A DNA stretch of 64,000 nucleotides from SIG480 sp045636865 (GTDB taxonomy: Bacteria; Bacillota; Clostridia; Oscillospirales; JAAYXM01): positions 1 through 64,000 of the forward strand of contig JAZTYJ010000023.1 of the NCBI GenBank assembly GCA_045636865.1. Reading direction: 5' to 3'. The notes under the pieces are model-generated. The model worked only from the letters and a program-made list of their open reading frames with translations, did no database searches and was not told the DNA's origin. Position numbers and translations under genes: made by a program. Positions 58,607 to 64,000 of this stretch are shown here, in pieces. How positions within the stretch are numbered: the first letter of the stretch is position 1; every line of letters begins with the position of its first letter.

Positions 58607-61600
58607 ATGGTATATCGAGTTTATGTTGAAAAGAAAAAAGAGCTTGCGAACGAAGCACGTGCTCTTCTCTCCGATGCACAGGCGCTTCTCGGCATCAAGA
58701 GCCTTACAAATGTTCGCATCATAAACAGATATGATGCAGAAAATATAACCGAAGAGCTTTTTGAATATGCGAAGAAGACGGTTTTTTCAGAACCGCAGCT
58801 CGATATTGTTACAGACGATATCAGCCTCTGCTGTGATGCAAAGGCATTTGCGGTAGAATATCTTCCGGGTCAGTTTGACCAGCGCGCAGACTCTGCTGCA
58901 CAGTGTATCCAGATTATCTCGCAGACAGACCGTCCGACAATCCGCACAGCAAAGGTTTACCTCCTTTACGGTGAGCTTACTGATGCTGATGTTGCGGAAA
59001 TCAAAAAGTATGTTATTAACCCGGTTGAGGCAAGAGAAGCAGCGCTTTCAAAGCCGGAAACCTTAAAGGCTGATTATGACATTCCGACAGAAGTTGAAAC
59101 GCTTGACGGATTTATTTCACTTGACCGCAAGGGACTTGAAGGCTTCGTTTCAAAATATGGTCTTGCTATGGATGCAGACGATATTGAATTCTGTCAGAAA
59201 TACTTTATAGAAGAGGGAAGAAATCCGACCATCACGGAAATCAGAATGATAGATACATACTGGTCAGATCATTGCCGTCATACGACCTTCCTTACAACTA
59301 TCGATGATGTCAAATTTGAGGATGCACTTTTGCAGAAGACATATGAGGAATACGTTGATGTCCGCCGTCAGCTCGGCAGAACAAAACCCATCTGCCTTAT
59401 GGATCTTGCGACAGTTGCAGTAAAGTATCTTCGTGCAAACGGAGAGCTTGACCGCCTCGACGAATCAGAGGAAATCAACGCATGTACCGTTAAAATCGAT
59501 GTGGATGTTGACGGTGTCAGCGAGCCGTGGCTTCTTCTCTTCAAGAACGAAACCCACAACCACCCGACAGAAATCGAGCCGTTCGGTGGTGCTGCAACAT
59601 GTATCGGCGGTGCTATCCGCGACCCGCTTTCAGGTCGTTCGTATGTTTACGGTGCAATGCGCGTAACAGGTGCGGCAAACCCGTTAAAGCCTGTCAGTGA
59701 AACTATGAAGGGTAAGCTCCCGCAGAGAAAGATTGTTACTACTGCGGCGGCAGGCTATTCATCATACGGCAACCAGATCGGTCTTGCAACAGGTATTGTT
59801 GACGAGATTTATCACGAAGGCTATGCGGCAAAGCGTATGGAAATCGGTGCGGTTATTGCAGCAGCTCCGCAGGAGAACGTCAGAAGAGAAAGACCGAATC
59901 CGGGAGACATAGTCATCCTTCTCGGCGGTGCTACAGGTCGCGACGGTTGCGGCGCTGCTACAGGTTCATCAAAATCACATACTGCAGACTCGCTTGAAAC
60001 CTGCGGTGCAGAGGTTCAGAAGGGTAATGCACCTGAGGAGAGAAAGCTTCAGCGTCTCTTCAGAAATCCCGAGGCAAGCAAGCTTATAAAGCGTTGCAAC
60101 GACTTCGGTGCAGGCGGCGTTTCTGTTGCTATCGGTGAGCTTGCAGACGGTCTTGAAATCAACCTCGATGCAGTACCGAAGAAGTACGACGGCCTCGACG
60201 GTACAGAGCTTGCCATAAGCGAATCGCAGGAGCGAATGGCTTGCGTTGTTGAGGCAAAGGATAAAGAACGTTTCCTTACTCTTGCTGCAGAAGAAAACCT
60301 CTCTGCCTGCCCGGTTGCGGTGGTTACGGAAAGCCCGAGACTCGTCATGAACTGGAACGGCAAGAAGATTGTTGACATCAGCCGTGACTTCTTAAATTCC
60401 AACGGTGCAGAAAAGCACATCACGGTTGAGACAACAAAACCAAACCTTGAAAATAAGAAAATCGGAAGCTCATTTGCCGAGAACTACAAGAAGATGGCAG
60501 ATGACCTCAACATATGCTCAAAGCGCGGTCTTTCAGAGCGCTTTGACTCTACAATCGGCGCAGGAACAGTTCTTATGCCGTTTGGCGGCAAGAATCAGCT
60601 CACGCCGATTCAGGCAATGGTTCAGAAGATTTCTGTTGAAAAGAAGCATACGGATACCTGCTCATTTATGTCATGGGGCTACAACCCGTTCCTCACAGAG
60701 CAGAGCCCGTATCACGGTGCATATATGGCGGTTGTTGAGTCTGTATGCAAGCTCATCGCAACAGGTGCTGACTTTAGCGAAGTTTATCTCACATTCCAGG
60801 AATACTTTGAGCGTCTCGGTCGCGATCCGAAGAGATGGGGAAAACCCATGGCGGCTCTTCTCGGTGCGTTCAAGGCACAGATGGAGCTCAAAATCGGCTC
60901 TATCGGCGGTAAGGACTCTATGAGCGGCTCTTTTGAGGATCTTGATGTTCCGCCGACGCTCGTATCCTTTGCAGTTACCTGCGGTAAGGTTTCGGATGTA
61001 ATCTCTCCAGAGTTTAAAAAGGCAGGAAATAAGGTTTATTGTCTTGGCGCGGAGTTTGATGAGAATAACTTGCCGAAGACAGAATCACTCCTTGCGTTGT
61101 TTGACAAGGTAACAAAGCTTATGCGCGACGGCAAGATCGTTGCATGCTATACACCGGGTCTTGGCGGTATCGCAGAAGCTGTTATGAAGATGGCATTCGG
61201 CAACGGATTTGGGTTTGACTTTAGCGATAAGCTCAATGCTGAAAAGCTTTTCGGCTACAGCTATGCTTCGTTCGTATTTGAAGCAACAGAAGAAATTCCC
61301 GATGCTGAGTTTATCGGAACAATAACAGATAAAGACGCATTCGTTCTCGGTTCGGAAAGTGTTCCGGTATCAAAGCTTCTCGGAGTATATGAAGACAAAC
61401 TTGAGAGTGTATTCCCGTGCAATATTAAGCAGGAGGGCACAACGGTCGAAAACTTCTGTTTTGAGGGTAAGGAAGTTCTTGCTCCGGCTATAAGGGTTGC
61501 AAAACCAAAGGTTTTGATTCCGGCGTTCCCGGGAACAAACTGCGAGTTCGATTCAGCGAAGGCTGTAAGAGATGCAGGGGCAGAGCCTGAAATATTTGTT

Positions 61601-62299
61601 ATCAAGAACCTCTCTTCAGATGCCATAAAGAGAAGCACGGAAGAGTTTGCAAAGAAACTCCGTGACTCACAGATAGTATTTGTTCCGGGTGGTTTCTCGG
61701 GTGGTGACGAGCCGGACGGAAGCGGAAAGTTTATTACAGCATTCTTCAGAAACAATGCTATCAAAGAAGGTGTAACAGAGCTTCTTGAAAAGAGAGACGG
61801 TCTTATGTGTGGTATCTGTAACGGATTCCAGGCACTTATAAAGCTCGGTCTTGTTCCGTATGGTAAGATTATCGACACCGACGAAAATTGTCCGACTCTC
61901 ACATTCAACACAATCGCACGTCACCAGTCAAGAATTGTAAGAACACGCATCGCTTCAAACAAGTCTCCGTGGCTTTCACTCACAAATGTGGGCGACGTTT
62001 ATGCAGTTCCTATTTCTCACGGTGAAGGTCGTTTCCTTGCCGACGAAGCTCTTATCAAAAAGCTTGCAGAAAACGGTCAGATTGCAACGCAGTACGTTGA
62101 CCTTGAAGGTAATGCTACGAGCGACGTTGCATTTAACCCGAACAACTCAATGTATGCAATAGAGGGTATAACATCACCCGACGGCAGAGTATTCGGTAAA
62201 ATGGGACACAGTGAGCGCGTGGGTAGCGGTCTTTATAAGAACGTTTGCGGAAATTATGATATCCGTATGTTTGAAGCGGCGGTAAAATACTTCAAATAG
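58607..62299 (+). CDS. purL: FGAM synthase, single-chain
   Basis: A 1230-residue large-form enzyme. The N-terminal and linker region leads to the two AIRS-like halves (TYWSDHCRHTTF near 220; NETHNHPTEIEPFGGAATCIGG near 320; GGKDSMSGSF near 767), then a C-terminal class I glutaminase (about 960-1230) with IPAFPGTNCEFDSAKAV, the nucleophile Cys1071 in GICNGFQ and the His-x-Glu motif in ISHGEGRF. All glutaminase residues are intact, unlike those of the PurF homologue upstream. It converts FGAR and glutamine to FGAM. It is a single chain, so no purQ or purS is needed. Confidence 0.96.
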   Translation: MVYRVYVEKKKELANEARALLSDAQALLGIKSLTNVRIINRYDAENITEELFEYAKKTVFSEPQLDIVTDDISLCCDAKAFAVEYLPGQFDQRADSAAQCIQIISQTDRPTIRTAKVYLLYGELTDADVAEIKKYVINPVEAREAALSKPETLKADYDIPTEVETLDGFISLDRKGLEGFVSKYGLAMDADDIEFCQKYFIEEGRNPTITEIRMIDTYWSDHCRHTTFLTTIDDVKFEDALLQKTYEEYVDVRRQLGRTKPICLMDLATVAVKYLRANGELDRLDESEEINACTVKIDVDVDGVSEPWLLLFKNETHNHPTEIEPFGGAATCIGGAIRDPLSGRSYVYGAMRVTGAANPLKPVSETMKGKLPQRKIVTTAAAGYSSYGNQIGLATGIVDEIYHEGYAAKRMEIGAVIAAAPQENVRRERPNPGDIVILLGGATGRDGCGAATGSSKSHTADSLETCGAEVQKGNAPEERKLQRLFRNPEASKLIKRCNDFGAGGVSVAIGELADGLEINLDAVPKKYDGLDGTELAISESQERMACVVEAKDKERFLTLAAEENLSACPVAVVTESPRLVMNWNGKKIVDISRDFLNSNGAEKHITVETTKPNLENKKIGSSFAENYKKMADDLNICSKRGLSERFDSTIGAGTVLMPFGGKNQLTPIQAMVQKISVEKKHTDTCSFMSWGYNPFLTEQSPYHGAYMAVVESVCKLIATGADFSEVYLTFQEYFERLGRDPKRWGKPMAALLGAFKAQMELKIGSIGGKDSMSGSFEDLDVPPTLVSFAVTCGKVSDVISPEFKKAGNKVYCLGAEFDENNLPKTESLLALFDKVTKLMRDGKIVACYTPGLGGIAEAVMKMAFGNGFGFDFSDKLNAEKLFGYSYASFVFEATEEIPDAEFIGTITDKDAFVLGSESVPVSKLLGVYEDKLESVFPCNIKQEGTTVENFCFEGKEVLAPAIRVAKPKVLIPAFPGTNCEFDSAKAVRDAGAEPEIFVIKNLSSDAIKRSTEEFAKKLRDSQIVFVPGGFSGGDEPDGSGKFITAFFRNNAIKEGVTELLEKRDGLMCGICNGFQALIKLGLVPYGKIIDTDENCPTLTFNTIARHQSRIVRTRIASNKSPWLSLTNVGDVYAVPISHGEGRFLADEALIKKLAENGQIATQYVDLEGNATSDVAFNPNNSMYAIEGITSPDGRVFGKMGHSERVGSGLYKNVCGNYDIRMFEAAVKYFK

Positions 62300-62318
62300 A
62301 GATTTGGAGGTGTTTTGG

Positions 62319-63995
62319 ATGACTTACAAAACTGATATTGAAATTGCGCAGAGTTGCGAAATGAAGCACATAACCGAAATTGCGGCGAAGGCTTCAATTG
62401 ATGACAAGTATATTGAGCAATACGGCAGATACAAGGCGAAAATAGATCCTGCACTTCTTTATGAAAGCACGAAAGAAGACGGAAAGCTTGTTCTTGTAAC
62501 AGCTATAACGCCTACTCCGGCAGGAGAAGGAAAGACCACAACGACAATCGGTCTTGCAGACGGTCTCTCAAGGATCGGCAAAAAGGTTACAGTTGCTCTT
62601 CGCGAGCCGTCTCTCGGACCTGTTTTCGGAGTCAAGGGCGGTGCGGCAGGCGGCGGCTATGCACAGATTGTTCCTATGGAGGATATCAACCTTCATTTTA
62701 CGGGCGATTTCCACGCTATCGGTGCGGCAAACAACCTTCTTGCGGCAATGCTCGATAACCACATCCATCAGGGCAATGCTCTCGGAATTGATGTCAATAA
62801 GATAACGTGGCGCCGTTGCGTTGATATGAATGACCGAGTTCTGCGAAACACCGTATGCGGACTTGGCGGAAGCAAAAACGGTGTTACACGTGAGGATGGG
62901 TACGACATCACGGTTGCAAGCGAAATTATGGCAGTTTTGTGCCTTTCAAGCTCAATTTCAGATTTGAAAGCACGCCTTTCAAGAATCATTGTAGGTTATA
63001 CTTACGACGGAAACCCCGTTACCTGCGGCGAGCTCAATGCCGCAGGCGCGATGACAGCACTCCTTAAGGATGCACTCAAGCCGAATCTTGTTCAGACGCT
63101 TGAGGGAACTCCGGCATTTGTCCACGGTGGTCCGTTTGCAAACATTGCTCACGGATGCAACTCTGTTATGGCTACGCGTATGGCGCTTAAAATGGGCGAT
63201 TATACGGTAACTGAAGCAGGTTTTGGTGCCGACCTTGGCGCAGAAAAATTCCTCGATATTAAGTGCCGTGTAGCAGGTCTCGTGCCGTCAGCAGTTGTGG
63301 TTGTTGGTACCGTCAGAGCGCTTAAGATGCACGGCGGCAGAGCGAAGGATGAGCTTGCAAACGAAGATATAAAGGCTCTTGAGGCAGGTATTCCGAATCT
63401 TCTTCGCCACGTAAAGAACATCAAAGAGGTTTATAAGCTTCCGTGTGTGGTAGCAATAAACCGCTTCCCGACAGATACCGATAACGAAATCAAATTCATT
63501 ATCGATAAATGCCGTGAGCTTGGAGTAAATACGGTTCTTTCAACTGTCTGGGCAGATGGTGGACGCGGTGGCGAAGAGCTTGCCCGCGAGGTTATCCGTC
63601 TCTGCGAAGAGGAAAAGGGCGACTTTACCTTCAGCTACGAGCTTGACACTACGATAGAAGAAAAAATCGAGGCAGTTGTCACGAAGGTTTATGGCGGTGA
63701 GGGAATTGTAGTTTTGCCTGAAGCTAAAAAGCAGATAGAAAAGCTTACTTCTCTCGGACTTTCAAAGCTTCCGATATGCGTTGCCAAAACGCAGTACAGC
63801 TTCTCGGATGATCCGAAAAAGCTCGGCGCACCTGAAAACTTCAAGGTTACAATAAAGAACGTTAAAGTATCTGCAGGTGCAGGGTTTATAGTTGTTCTCA
63901 CCGGTGATATAATGACGATGCCGGGGTTACCGAAAGTTCCGGCAGCAGAGAAGATAGATGTTACAGACGACGGAAAAATAACAGGTCTTTTCTAA
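62319..63995 (+). CDS. fhs: Formate-tetrahydrofolate ligase
   Basis: A 558-residue enzyme from ATG 62319, with TTGGAGGTG upstream; an open frame begins 15 bases earlier. Marks are the P-loop TPTPAGEGKTTTTIGLADG (near residue 65), REPSLGPVFGVKGGAAGGGYAQ, LDNHIHQGN, EAGFGADLGAEKF and PGLPKVPAAEKIDV at the C terminus. It makes 10-formyl-THF from formate and ATP, feeding PurN and the AICAR transformylase. Its place in the purine operon matches that role. The stop lies five bases before the window edge. Confidence 0.97.
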   Translation: MTYKTDIEIAQSCEMKHITEIAAKASIDDKYIEQYGRYKAKIDPALLYESTKEDGKLVLVTAITPTPAGEGKTTTTIGLADGLSRIGKKVTVALREPSLGPVFGVKGGAAGGGYAQIVPMEDINLHFTGDFHAIGAANNLLAAMLDNHIHQGNALGIDVNKITWRRCVDMNDRVLRNTVCGLGGSKNGVTREDGYDITVASEIMAVLCLSSSISDLKARLSRIIVGYTYDGNPVTCGELNAAGAMTALLKDALKPNLVQTLEGTPAFVHGGPFANIAHGCNSVMATRMALKMGDYTVTEAGFGADLGAEKFLDIKCRVAGLVPSAVVVVGTVRALKMHGGRAKDELANEDIKALEAGIPNLLRHVKNIKEVYKLPCVVAINRFPTDTDNEIKFIIDKCRELGVNTVLSTVWADGGRGGEELAREVIRLCEEEKGDFTFSYELDTTIEEKIEAVVTKVYGGEGIVVLPEAKKQIEKLTSLGLSKLPICVAKTQYSFSDDPKKLGAPENFKVTIKNVKVSAGAGFIVVLTGDIMTMPGLPKVPAAEKIDVTDDGKITGLF

Positions 63996-64000
63996 AATTA

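Noticed and set aside
1..64000. Search for CRISPR arrays, insertion sequences, phage genes, rRNA and tRNA genes
   Set aside because: No direct-repeat arrays, transposase genes, terminal inverted repeats or tRNA-like cloverleaf sequences were seen by eye; a tRNA scan was not possible here.

Overview
The window looks like chromosomal DNA of an anaerobic, spore-forming, low-to-moderate GC Firmicute of the Clostridia. The evidence is the Gram-positive PolC replicase, sporulation genes (spoIIR, a spoIVFA/spoIVFB-like pair, spoVG), a T-box leader, a ZTP riboswitch, a ferredoxin-dependent 2-oxoacid oxidoreductase, class II aldolase and formate-tetrahydrofolate ligase. I saw no rRNA, tRNA, CRISPR array, insertion sequence or prophage. 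Gene density is high and most genes carry clear GGAGG-type ribosome sites. The only stretch over 300 bases with little protein coding (39026-39693) holds a small Cys-rich gene and a T-box leader.

Layout. 1-5.4 kb: the tail of an aspartase gene, a HAD hydrolase, a SASA esterase and rsmE, facing a minus-strand group (DUF6062 protein, Gx-type membrane protein, spoIIR), then an 8-oxoguanine DNA glycosylase. 5.4-16.9 kb: a DMT transporter, then the operon pyrH-frr-uppS-cdsA-dxr-rseP-ispG-polC. 17-24 kb: a small GNAT-like protein, fba, then comEC-holA-rnmV, and an M23/M50 pair resembling spoIVFA/spoIVFB. 24-27.6 kb (minus): ylxM-ffh-rpsP-khpA-rimM-trmD. 27.7-32 kb: two M16 peptidase-like genes, lgt, folD. 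32-37.8 kb: yceD-rpmF, then a DUF512 protein, der, plsY, gpsA and rluB-type. 37.8-39.3 kb: an AI-2E family permease and an 11-cysteine, 50-residue protein.

39.3-47 kb is the most interesting accessory locus. A T-box leader whose specifier reads UAC (Tyr) precedes an acyl-CoA synthetase, a sodium:solute symporter, iorA, iorB, a phenylacetate-CoA ligase and a tandem-ACT protein. A tRNA-Tyr T-box switches genes on when tyrosine is short, so I read this as an aryl-acid salvage route: uptake, CoA activation, then reductive carboxylation by IorAB to arylpyruvate. That would be the reverse of its usual fermentative direction.

47-50.8 kb: a UgtP/MGDG-synthase-like glycosyltransferase, spoVG, murC and a CPBP protease. 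50.8-64 kb: a ZTP riboswitch with a terminator heads a long purine operon: purE, purC, a purF homologue, purM, purN, an archaeal-type IMP cyclohydrolase (purO), a stand-alone AICAR transformylase, purD, purL and fhs. Two departures from the textbook pathway stand out. The PurF homologue lacks the N-terminal cysteine nucleophile and other glutaminase motifs, and the usual bifunctional PurH is replaced by two separate proteins. FolD (31 kb) and Fhs (62 kb) would supply the formyl-tetrahydrofolate used by PurN and the transformylase.
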